A stretch of 64,000 bases of DNA from Halobacteriovoraceae bacterium (GTDB taxonomy: Bacteria > Bdellovibrionota > Bacteriovoracia > Bacteriovoracales > Bacteriovoracaceae): positions 124,001 to 188,000 of the forward strand of contig PAMZ01000006.1 of NCBI GenBank assembly GCA_002707495.1, written 5' to 3'. Of the stretch, positions 17,506 through 25,083 are shown piece after piece (within the stretch, counting starts at the first letter, position 1; the number at the start of each line of letters is the position of its first letter). The notes below the pieces were generated by a model that worked only from the letters and a program-made list of their open reading frames with translations, was not told where the DNA came from and did not search any database. The translations under genes and the position numbers were made by a program.

Positions 17506-19500
17506 TTATTGTACAACAAACTCGAGCGCATTGGATTTTGCTAAAGGCGTGAAAAGATCCAAATTACTTTTCCAAAATACACGCGTCCACTCTTTAAGGG
17601 TATCCATCTGGGGTATTTTTTCTTTTGGAATTTTCAAAGTAACCAGCAATTTAGAGTTATCTCCCTTGTAACTGATAAGAATTAAATTTTTTATCTCTTC
17701 CCTATTTTTAAGTTCCTCTAAAACTTGGGTGTCAGTTAAAAGTATAAAAGTTTCGGCCAAATTGACTTGCCCATTTCTAAGATCTTTGACAAAGAAATTT
17801 GCATCCTTAAAATTTTTCCAGCCTTCTAGACCGTTGGTATCTGCTTTTTGAAAATATGAAATCAATCCTCGAAACTCACTTGAGGTATAGTTTTCTCTAT
17901 AACGATCTTTAAAATTTTCAAAAACGCTACCTGTATCTACGGAAATTACTAAATCTTCGTCAACCTGAACAACTCCATCGCTAGATCTTTTCGTATAGGG
18001 AAGCAATTGTTCACATAATACAGCCTCCCAAGCCTCTTTACATTTAGGCATATCATGTAAATCTTGAAACTGATTAAGTTTTTTCGAAACTAAAAAGTCT
18101 TCAGCCTTGTCTGAGTTATAATCATTAAACTCCGTGGAAGCTATATAACTAAATTTTTGTTCTAAATTTTTACTGAGACTATGATTAAGAACTAATCTGA
18201 AATCTTGTATTAATTTTTCTTTTCTTTGTAAATTGAAGACCAGACTATCTTTTGTAATGTTTAAAAAATGCTGGATCTGAAATTTTCCATCTATATCAAT
18301 TTCTAATCCATAGACCGTCACATCTAAGAGTTCCTCTCTTTTAAAAATATCAACTAAACTCTTTTTTAGTAACTTCGTGGTCATCAGAAGGTGAAATTTA
18401 AAATCCTGTGCTTTATATTGCAGATTTATATCAGTGGCTTCGTTACCAGCATTGACGAAGGAGTCGTAATCAAAATAATCAACATATTCGTCAATTATAA
18501 CCTCTTTAATTCTTGCCGAGTCCTCTGGAACGGGTGCCAAAAGTTGGCGACTCTTATATAAGCTATCTGTTCGCATAAAAACAATAATAGACTTACCCTG
18601 TTTTTGAATTGATTCTGCACTTTGGTAATCGTCCTCGGGATTAATGGCCAGACAAATTTCTTTTTCAGTTAGGCAGCCCTTGGTTTGTATCTTAGTCTGT
18701 AAGAACTGATTGTCTTCTGTTACCTTGGCTATCTTTGTTGGCTTTAAAATTAAGTCTTTTTCTACTATGGCCTTTTTCACTTCGGTGTTAGGAGAATTAA
18801 AGTGCTTAGTATAGAAAATCCAAGAAGCAACTAACAAGAGCAAGCCAACAGCTAAGACCGTTCCCAAACTAAATCTTTGAGTATTGCTTTGAACATTTAC
18901 CTTGTTAAGTTTTCTACGACTTTTTCTCGCATTTACTTTTTTAGAGCCTACTTTTTGAGAAAGACTTTCTTTTGGCCCAGAACCTAGTTGATTCTCATTT
19001 ATTTTAAAAGTGCCTGTAGTGTCTGAGTCTGAGATACCACTCATAAGATTTGGTTTATATTTTTCCCTCTCACCCGTGTGTTTCTCTTCAAATGATTTAT
19101 TAATTTCATTGAGGAAATGGCTGGCTTCATCAGTGGAATCCTGATCGCCCTCATCTTCACTTAACTCGTTATCAAAAAGACTATCTTCATCAAAGACCGG
19201 AGCATCATCGTTTTCATCCTCAAGCTTGAGCAGAATACCACCTATCTCAACAGGAAAAACAAAATTAATTTTTATGGCACTTCCTGGCTTCATAATCCTT
19301 TGGTTAACTTCAGTTTTAAATCCACTCTTTAAATCTTGAAGAAAATACTCGCCGCCTTTTTCAACGAATCTCAAGTGGGTTCTTCCCACTCCCTCATAAT
19401 TGAGTTCGATATCACACCGAGGATCAGATCCAACCAAGACTTGGTTTTTTTCGAATTCAAAAACCTGATGTTCCTCGCCAATGAAAACAATAAGCCGCAT
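17506..19500 (-). CDS. FHA-domain transmembrane protein
   Basis: A 664-residue signalling or scaffold protein. Residues 1-92 form an FHA domain (GSDPRCDIEL, GVGRTHLRF and FLQDLKSGFKTEVN correspond to the phosphothreonine-binding loops). An acidic and Ser/Thr-rich linker covers about 95-190. A basic stop-transfer region precedes one transmembrane helix at about 212-230 (LGTVLAVGLLLLVASWIFY). The remaining 430 residues, probably periplasmic, are not recognised. FHA domains bind pThr peptides, so a Ser/Thr kinase partner is expected, but none is encoded in this window. ATG at 19500. Confidence 0.8.
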   Translation of the reverse strand: MRLIVFIGEEHQVFEFEKNQVLVGSDPRCDIELNYEGVGRTHLRFVEKGGEYFLQDLKSGFKTEVNQRIMKPGSAIKINFVFPVEIGGILLKLEDENDDAPVFDEDSLFDNELSEDEGDQDSTDEASHFLNEINKSFEEKHTGEREKYKPNLMSGISDSDTTGTFKINENQLGSGPKESLSQKVGSKKVNARKSRRKLNKVNVQSNTQRFSLGTVLAVGLLLLVASWIFYTKHFNSPNTEVKKAIVEKDLILKPTKIAKVTEDNQFLQTKIQTKGCLTEKEICLAINPEDDYQSAESIQKQGKSIIVFMRTDSLYKSRQLLAPVPEDSARIKEVIIDEYVDYFDYDSFVNAGNEATDINLQYKAQDFKFHLLMTTKLLKKSLVDIFKREELLDVTVYGLEIDIDGKFQIQHFLNITKDSLVFNLQRKEKLIQDFRLVLNHSLSKNLEQKFSYIASTEFNDYNSDKAEDFLVSKKLNQFQDLHDMPKCKEAWEAVLCEQLLPYTKRSSDGVVQVDEDLVISVDTGSVFENFKDRYRENYTSSEFRGLISYFQKADTNGLEGWKNFKDANFFVKDLRNGQVNLAETFILLTDTQVLEELKNREEIKNLILISYKGDNSKLLVTLKIPKEKIPQMDTLKEWTRVFWKSNLDLFTPLAKSNALEFVVQ

Positions 19501-19546
19501 GGTATAATTTTAATATAAATACCTGAAATTTTACAGTAAATTTAGG

Positions 19547-19690
19547 TTAAAAAGCGACTTCCACTTCTCCATTGGGCAGTTCAGGATAGAGAAGAGTATC
19601 ATCTATTGGGTATGGTAGAATTGATGGTCTCACCATCAGAGGAAAGTCTCTAAGATATTTCCAAATAGGTGGTCTTTTACGGTACTCTCC
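19547..19690 (-). other. In-frame coding-like extension beyond the TGA of the large exported protein gene
   Basis: Directly after the TGA at 19691-19693 the same frame stays open for 47 codons to TAA at 19547. The predicted residues (GEYRKRPPIWKYLRDFPLMV, then proline- and tyrosine-rich, ending GEVEVAF) look like protein rather than random sequence, and the terminal alternating V-V-F pattern resembles the C-terminus of outer-membrane proteins. It may be the true C-terminus lost through a nonsense change, a sequencing error, or a readthrough product. A separate small gene is less likely because no well-placed start follows. Confidence 0.45.
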
Positions 19691-22600
19691 TCAACTTCTT
19701 CCTGCAAAACGTCTTCTCGCAACCGAAGTCCCATCCTGAGTATAACTAAAGCTTGGAAGTATTCCGTAGATTTCACCCATGACAAACATATGATCTCTAC
19801 CGAAAAGCTCGGATAAAATTTGAACACCATAATCTTGAGTGTTTAATCCCTTAACGACATGTGCAAGAAGACTCGCAAACCTACGCTTACTGAATGACTC
19901 TTGCCTTAATATTGTTCTTATTGTTCTTAGATAATTATAAACTCTCCTAGCCTTCATTTCTCTAAATGGATTGATTCCTCTTGCCATATGACGTTCTATA
20001 ATTAAATTTAGTTCACCGTCCATGAGTCGATCTAAATTTTCTAGAAATTTATCAGCGTAAAGGAAAACTCTTATATGAGACATGACTTTCTTATAATCAT
20101 TGACTTCATCTGCTGGAGGAAGAATATCTGTAATGAAGAAGTCCTCATCACTATTCTCTGAGTAGAGATAATTTTGAGCACTAATAAAGTTTCTAATCTC
20201 CGCACCATTTAATTGTTGTTTAAAATTGTAGTTATTTAAAATGATAACAAAATCATCAGGCTCTTCATCTTTAAACTGTACTTCTACACTGGATTTATCT
20301 CTACTCCAAAGTGCATGTGCTGAAAACCCATTATTTATTCCGAAAGTATCTGCATCTGATACATAGTAGCGATAAAAAACATTTGTTTCGTCTCCTTGGT
20401 AAGTAGCATTCGTTTTAGTAAAAACCTCCTCTAGTTCTCCCGTGAGTAAAAAAGTAAAAAACGAACGTCTTGCAAAACGAGATCCCTCAGCTGAGAGATT
20501 ATACTTAACCTTAGATTCTAAGAGCGGATTATTATAATTGCCGTCTATAAGATCCTCAATCAAACTAATATCAGTAGCAAGATAATCCTGCGAAATGGCA
20601 TCATCCAATTGACTTGATGAAAAAGGAAAAGCATAAAGTTTAGACTGTGATTGATAGTTAAGGAATGAATACTCAACTCCCAAAATTGGAATATAAAAAA
20701 GGGGAATATCAATACCCAAGCTTAAGCTGACATAGTTCTCTCTTTGCTGGATTTTTTCCTGAAAAATTTCAAACTCGCCAAATCTATTTCGAGAGAAAGT
20801 TATAGGAGTTGATTTCACTCTTTCTTGTCCTGCTTCAACTCTATAATGTTGACCATGACCGACTTTTAAAGAAAGATCTAACCCTGTTTCATAACTATAT
20901 GTTAAATATTCATTTCTTTTAATATTAAGAATATAATCTTTCATCCTTGGTAAAATATCTGCAAGATTAGCCGGCGCTTTAAGAGCTTGATTAACGTTAG
21001 AATAGGGCCTGTAGTGATCAAATTTAATTTTAAAATGAGAGACTTTTGCATTGAGTTCAACCGGAAGAAATCGACTTAACTCACCGGTAATGCCTGATTG
21101 GGTGGTAAAACCAATTGTATAATGATCAATGGCATATATCTTTTGATCTCCGCCCTCGTCGTATTCCAAAAATCTCGAATTTTTAATCTCTCTTACAAGT
21201 CCTACTTCAACTCCTGGTCTGGCAAGAAAAACAGAGAAGTTCTCATTTTCTACAAGATTAAAAGGAATATTATACTCAAGATTTCCCCCAAAAGCTGAGC
21301 CAATCGAAAGTTGAAGTCTAGTATTAATATTTCCGACTTCTATGACCCGATTCAAAAAAGCACCAAGGTGAACGATGGCCGGCGTATTAGTGTACGGAGT
21401 CAATGAATCAACGCTCGTTTCAACTATAACCCCAGACTCAACGACTCCTGGAACTTCTAACTCAGCATAGGAGGGTAAATTGAAAAGTGGGAATTCGTCT
21501 TCTAAACCAAAGACCTCTACCATCCCATCTCTTCTAGAGGCTAATTTCCTCAAATAGATTTCTTGTTCTACCTCGGCAAATCCTGAAACCTCTAGTGCAT
21601 ATGCGATATCATCCAAGCTTATCGCTGCTATCTTCCTCGCCATCCATTTAAGATCAAAGTAGGTTGTTGTTTCAAAGACTCTGTCGTAAGAAATAAAATC
21701 ATTCCATTTTACATTAATACTACCTTCTCGCTTAAAAACGAACTCTGGTTCAAATCCATTCGCGTTTCTGAGATCTTGAAATTGCATCTCTGCCGCTTCT
21801 AAAACGTCATCAAAGGTAAAGGATTTCCCAAGAGAAAAGCCCACATCTTGCATACTAAGCTCTGGCCTAAGCCCCTCAGGTGTTCTCCTTAGTTGCATCC
21901 TCCAATTTGTATTCTTCATGTCATTGAGATTTAGAAACCCCATCCATAGAATGATACTTCTAAACTCTCTACGATTTTTGTGATCCCATCCAAATATATC
22001 CGGTCCCCCTAGCTTATGTAAGTCGTCTGGAGTGACCTCTAGCGAAGCATAGCGAATCGTAATTTTTTTACCCTCTTTATAGTCCTCAATTTTCTTAATA
22101 AAGTTATCCGCCATGTCTGCATATTTTCTCTGCATATTTTGCAGAAATTTATTAAAATCATCATTATCTTTAAAATAGACTTCAATTTCTTCCCTGTACT
22201 CAGTAGGGTCCTGAAATAGACCTAGTCTTTTGGCAAGCCTTGCTGAGAAATTTTCGGTATGTGGCTCCCTTCCACCAATTTTTACTTTTACATTAAATTT
22301 TTCACCATTACGCTTAAACCTGGCTTTGATTTTAGGTGACCCCTTTCCAGAAAATTTAACTTCTTTAAACTCTAGTTCTTCTCCCTCTTTTGGAAAATAA
22401 TCTTGATAATTTAAAAAACTTTCTTCAATGGGTGTTTGCGAGGGTTTCCAAAAATAGCTCTTACCTGGATCGAGAAGTGATAGATCAAAACCACATCCTT
22501 TCAACTGAACTAATTGCTCTTGGGTTAGAAACTGTTCGCTAGAAATTTCAAACCCAAGGCAGTCTTGGATGTATCTAAGATATTCGGTTCCCGGGATGAG

Positions 22601-22984
22601 ATTATTTGCCTCGACCTTTTCTTCTTCTATATCGAAAAAATAACCATATCGATTTTCTAAAACCCGTGAAATATTTGCATCTAAGCGAATCAAATTTCTA
22701 TATCTATTTGGTGAGTAAAAGCTCGAATAAACAATGAGAAACTCATCAACTAATTCATCACATCTATTTTCACATCTGTTTCGATTAATAAGTTCAGAAA
22801 GCTCTTCTAATCTAGGGATTAGGTACTCGTTAAAAGCGACTGCATAATCATTTTTTTTGTCATCCAATTCCTCTTGTGCCTCATCTAGGGCATTAGAGGG
22901 TTTTCCCATTTGTAACTCAATTTGCTCCATTAAAGTTGTCTCATAAAGATTTGAAACAAAATAATCTCGCTCGGATTTTATCAA
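19691..22984 (-). CDS. Very large exported hypothetical protein (main frame)
   Basis: Family not recognised. The 1097-residue frame has only a TTG as first start (22984), with no signal peptide, yet the composition is that of an envelope protein. Residues 1-140 are helical. About 210-480 look like a folded domain with GHDKNRR-type loops and conserved-looking LNLNDMKNTNWRM and MQDVGFSLGKSF. About 510-900 alternate in amphipathic beta-strands as in an outer-membrane barrel. The rest is helical. The signal peptide for it lies in the overlapping upstream frame (22981-23154), shifted by one base at a T5 (A5 in coding sense) run. The 3' end terminates at a TGA followed by open frame. The gene is probably one continuous reading unit disrupted once or twice. 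Confidence 0.7.
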   Translation of the reverse strand: MIKSERDYFVSNLYETTLMEQIELQMGKPSNALDEAQEELDDKKNDYAVAFNEYLIPRLEELSELINRNRCENRCDELVDEFLIVYSSFYSPNRYRNLIRLDANISRVLENRYGYFFDIEEEKVEANNLIPGTEYLRYIQDCLGFEISSEQFLTQEQLVQLKGCGFDLSLLDPGKSYFWKPSQTPIEESFLNYQDYFPKEGEELEFKEVKFSGKGSPKIKARFKRNGEKFNVKVKIGGREPHTENFSARLAKRLGLFQDPTEYREEIEVYFKDNDDFNKFLQNMQRKYADMADNFIKKIEDYKEGKKITIRYASLEVTPDDLHKLGGPDIFGWDHKNRREFRSIILWMGFLNLNDMKNTNWRMQLRRTPEGLRPELSMQDVGFSLGKSFTFDDVLEAAEMQFQDLRNANGFEPEFVFKREGSINVKWNDFISYDRVFETTTYFDLKWMARKIAAISLDDIAYALEVSGFAEVEQEIYLRKLASRRDGMVEVFGLEDEFPLFNLPSYAELEVPGVVESGVIVETSVDSLTPYTNTPAIVHLGAFLNRVIEVGNINTRLQLSIGSAFGGNLEYNIPFNLVENENFSVFLARPGVEVGLVREIKNSRFLEYDEGGDQKIYAIDHYTIGFTTQSGITGELSRFLPVELNAKVSHFKIKFDHYRPYSNVNQALKAPANLADILPRMKDYILNIKRNEYLTYSYETGLDLSLKVGHGQHYRVEAGQERVKSTPITFSRNRFGEFEIFQEKIQQRENYVSLSLGIDIPLFYIPILGVEYSFLNYQSQSKLYAFPFSSSQLDDAISQDYLATDISLIEDLIDGNYNNPLLESKVKYNLSAEGSRFARRSFFTFLLTGELEEVFTKTNATYQGDETNVFYRYYVSDADTFGINNGFSAHALWSRDKSSVEVQFKDEEPDDFVIILNNYNFKQQLNGAEIRNFISAQNYLYSENSDEDFFITDILPPADEVNDYKKVMSHIRVFLYADKFLENLDRLMDGELNLIIERHMARGINPFREMKARRVYNYLRTIRTILRQESFSKRRFASLLAHVVKGLNTQDYGVQILSELFGRDHMFVMGEIYGILPSFSYTQDGTSVARRRFAGRS

Positions 22985-23154
22985 ATTTGAATTTTTAGCG
23001 GATCATATAAACCGTCTTTCTTTAGCCTATTTTCTATAAATTCTTCCGCTGTGAAAACATGTGCTTCATTTAAGGGCGCATGATTCTGGGCCTGCGCAAA
23101 TGCGCAGATTGATAAAAATAGGGAAAAAGCAAAACCTCTTACTTTTATAAACAT
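22981..23154 (-). CDS. Signal-peptide fragment: N-terminus of the large exported protein, out of frame
   Basis: From ATG 23154 (MFIKVRGFAFSLFLSICAF) this short frame encodes a classical signal peptide with cleavage near AQAQ-NHAP, then about 33 residues ending in DGLYDPLKIQI and a TGA. The TGA overlaps the TTG that opens the 1097-residue frame. If one A is added to the A5 run (plus-strand T5 at 22992-22996), the reading becomes DPLKNSNLIKSERDYF and joins the large frame without a break. I therefore read this as the 5' part of one gene. Translational coupling at the overlapping stop and TTG is the alternative. Confidence 0.65.
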   Translation of the reverse strand: MFIKVRGFAFSLFLSICAFAQAQNHAPLNEAHVFTAEEFIENRLKKDGLYDPLKIQI

Positions 23155-23229
23155 AGGCTCAAACCTTACCACTACAGCGCAGCGCATAATAGCTAGGTCT
23201 GAAAATAATACTTGGGTGATATCAGGTAT

Positions 23230-24510
23230 TTAGGCTAAAAAAATGGTATTTATAGTGGTCTCAAAATTGCCTAAGAGTGTTTTATATTTGCCCTCTTTAA
23301 ATCTCAACTTAAGCCCATTTATCAAACTAGGAACCTTAGCAGCGTTAAAGTTTTGCTTATAAAGCCCTACGCTGAACTCATGGGAGATCACAAAAAGTAA
23401 AATAAGTGGATTTATCTCAGATTCATTAACCATTTTAGGATATGAGTTCTCTCCATCAAGTCCATGATGTAGTTCAATCATCTTAATGACATCAGGATGT
23501 ATATTTTTAGAGTTTTCAAGTATTTTTGAAAAACGACTGGGGTGCGCCAAGATATCATCTTGATCTTCTTGTGGTAATTGTCCTATTTTTTCCTTCCCTA
23601 GATATTCTTTAAAAGCATTTTCTTTCTTTCTAAACCCTAAATCATGAAGAATACTTGCAAGATAAATTTTTTCTCTATTTTCATAATTCATCCAACTAAA
23701 ATTCTCACCGACACTTAAGGCGATCATGGAAGTCAGAAAACTGTGATTATAAATAAAACTCCCCTGCGTTCCCTTAAACCGCGCAAGCAGTCTTCTAATG
23801 TCTTTGTCTGTATATTGATTTTCGATATTCTTATGGAGATTTTTAATTAGCTTTACTATCCTTTCATCAAATCCCATTTCAATCACAAATTCATGTAATG
23901 CAGCCACAGTATCTATTAAGATTTTTTCATCAAAAATATCTGAAATTTCTCGATTCTTGTTTAGGAATTCCATCATTTTAGGAAAATCCTCATTCTTAAT
24001 AAAAACAGAATTAATAGTTTTGCTTTCCAATTTTTTAATTGTTTCTGTACTCAATTTTTCACCAGCAAGCTTAAATTCTGAAAATTTATCCCGACTTTTT
24101 AGAATCAGTAAATTACAAGGAAGAGGTAAATCTACTAACAACTTTTCAAGCTTAAATTTAATATATTCGACTTTAGCTAAGCCATTTTCAAGAAAATCAG
24201 AAACATACTGGGTTATCGAGGTGAGAAGATGTTTTTGATTAATATAGACAAGATTATCATCTTCCTCTGTCTCAACTTCACCTATCAAGAAAATTTTTTT
24301 ATAGGAATCAATGTCAACGTTTTCTGTTTCCAATAGCTGAAAAGATCCATAGTCAGCAATGATCAAGTCTCGCCTAAAATCCTCTATTGAGTTAAATTGC
24401 TTAACATCAAGAATCGTGTGACCTGATATAGTGTCACCTAACCTATCTAGAATAGGTGTCACCTTTTCGACTAAAACTGAATCATTAAAAAAAAGGTAGC
24501 AATTTATCAC
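23230..24510 (-). CDS. Degenerate HD-GYP-type protein
   Basis: A 426-residue cytoplasmic protein. Residues 1-110 resemble a receiver-like or adaptor domain without clear acidic pocket. Residues 250-400 form an HD domain: NHSFLTSMIALSVGENF, the HD doublet in ASILHDLGF, His in LAHPSRF, and HHGLDGENSYP. In active cyclic-di-GMP phosphodiesterases the corresponding motifs are HDxGK and HHExxxGxGYP; here Lys is Phe and the GYP block is SYP, so catalysis may be altered or lost. Such proteins are common in Bdellovibrio-type genomes. It could be a c-di-GMP effector rather than an enzyme; this is inference. Confidence 0.75.
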   Translation of the reverse strand: MINCYLFFNDSVLVEKVTPILDRLGDTISGHTILDVKQFNSIEDFRRDLIIADYGSFQLLETENVDIDSYKKIFLIGEVETEEDDNLVYINQKHLLTSITQYVSDFLENGLAKVEYIKFKLEKLLVDLPLPCNLLILKSRDKFSEFKLAGEKLSTETIKKLESKTINSVFIKNEDFPKMMEFLNKNREISDIFDEKILIDTVAALHEFVIEMGFDERIVKLIKNLHKNIENQYTDKDIRRLLARFKGTQGSFIYNHSFLTSMIALSVGENFSWMNYENREKIYLASILHDLGFRKKENAFKEYLGKEKIGQLPQEDQDDILAHPSRFSKILENSKNIHPDVIKMIELHHGLDGENSYPKMVNESEINPLILLFVISHEFSVGLYKQNFNAAKVPSLINGLKLRFKEGKYKTLLGNFETTINTIFLA

Positions 24511-24558
24511 CTAGATCTCCCGAAATAATTATCGGAACTCAAAGAAATAATTTAATAT

Positions 24559-24711
24559 CTAAGAAAGATAATTTGCGGCCATAAATCCTAAGGTAACTGC
24601 CAAGACCAATAATGAGCCTTGCAAATTTGGAGGCGCAGGCAAAGGTAGATTGAAAACTCGACAAACGACACCAATAACTAACGCCATAGAAATTCCTATA
24701 AGCTCGTTCAT
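24559..24711 (-). CDS. XapX-family small membrane protein (second of tandem pair)
   Basis: Starting from ATG 24711 (MNELIGISM) the product is 50 residues with two hydrophobic segments around the signature LPLPAPPNLQGSL, which matches the XapX (DUF1427) pattern of hydrophobic-PAPP-hydrophobic. The frame stays open upstream to 24831, but that part overlaps the preceding gene and reads as a shadow. The ATGA overlap with the first XapX gene indicates coupled translation. Function of XapX proteins is unknown; an inner-membrane location is expected. Confidence 0.75.
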   Translation of the reverse strand: MNELIGISMALVIGVVCRVFNLPLPAPPNLQGSLLVLAVTLGFMAANYLS

Positions 24712-24884
24712 TTCTCTTCCTTTTTGGATAAGTATCGATCTGTCGCCATATAACTCAGGGTCATAGTTATGATCATTAAGGCTCCAAGAAGCATAGGAGG
24801 AGCAGGAACAGGTAAGCCCCATAAATTGCAAACAGCGCCTAAGACAAAGGCAATAATCACACTAATAAGATATTTTAAATTCAT
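24708..24884 (-). CDS. XapX-family small membrane protein (first of tandem pair)
   Basis: A 58-residue protein from ATG 24884 (MNLKYLISV) with GGAG just upstream. Two membrane segments flank the XapX signature LPVPAPPMLLGAL, and the C-terminus is charged (DRYLSKKEEK). It overlaps the second XapX gene by four bases (ATGA). The two proteins share the same layout and about half of the core residues, so they arose by tandem duplication and may form a heteromeric membrane complex. Function unknown. Confidence 0.78.
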   Translation of the reverse strand: MNLKYLISVIIAFVLGAVCNLWGLPVPAPPMLLGALMIITMTLSYMATDRYLSKKEEK

Positions 24885-24940
24885 AGCTCCATTATATCGG
24901 TAACTTATAGAAAATACCAAGCACTTTAATATGTTACCCA

Positions 24941-24968
24941 TTGTTACTCGAATCCGTTGCTTTATAGT
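24941..24968 (+). promoter_or_regulatory. Sigma-70-type promoter for the small-RNA candidate
   Basis: TTGTTA at 24941-24946 and TATAGT at 24963-24968 with a 16-base spacer. Transcription would begin near 24975 and reach the terminator at 25036-25072 without crossing a reading frame. Confidence 0.5.
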
Positions 24969-24974
24969 GTTAAC

Positions 24975-25072
24975 TTATTCTTGGGACTAGCTTGCTGGCC
25001 CCAGTAGTCGTAAGTCTACAAAGACATGGTTTTAGGGGCAGCATCAACCCCTCGCAGATGCTGCCCTCTTTT
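24975..25072 (+). ncRNA. Putative small RNA of about 100 nt
   Basis: A promoter-like pair upstream and a strong intrinsic terminator downstream bracket about 100 bases with no open frame of note. The transcript contains a small hairpin GUCU-ACAA-AGAC near 25014-25025 and the terminator hairpin. The sequence does not match the GEMM c-di-GMP riboswitch pattern, 6S RNA or tRNA that I can recognise. The only flanking genes are on the minus strand (XapX pair starts at 24884, hipA ends at 25084), so the terminator does not belong to any plus-strand gene. Ends are approximate. Confidence 0.5.
25036..25072 (+). terminator. Rho-independent terminator, 10-bp GC-rich stem
   Basis: GGGCAGCATC (25036-25045) pairs exactly with GATGCTGCCC (25057-25066) across an 11-base loop and is followed by TCTTTT. 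Read on the minus strand there is no T-run, so it acts on plus-strand transcription. The AGGGG/CCCCT in arm and loop allow an alternative shorter hairpin. Confidence 0.8.
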
Positions 25073-25083
25073 ACTCAAGATAA

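Noticed and set aside
19636..19830. 64-codon minus-strand frame overlapping the end of the large exported protein
   Set aside because: It lies in a different frame over an established coding region and ends early. The in-frame continuation beyond the TGA is the better explanation.
24712..24831. N-terminal extension of the second XapX frame
   Set aside because: It overlaps the first XapX gene in another frame and the ATG at 24711 with an ATGA overlap is a better start.
24945..24962. tRNA suggested by TACTCGAATCCG
   Set aside because: T-loop-like bases only; no acceptor or anticodon stem around them.
24975..25072. c-di-GMP (GEMM) riboswitch for the small RNA
   Set aside because: The conserved GEMM core with its tetraloop-receptor and AGGCA-type motifs was not found by eye.
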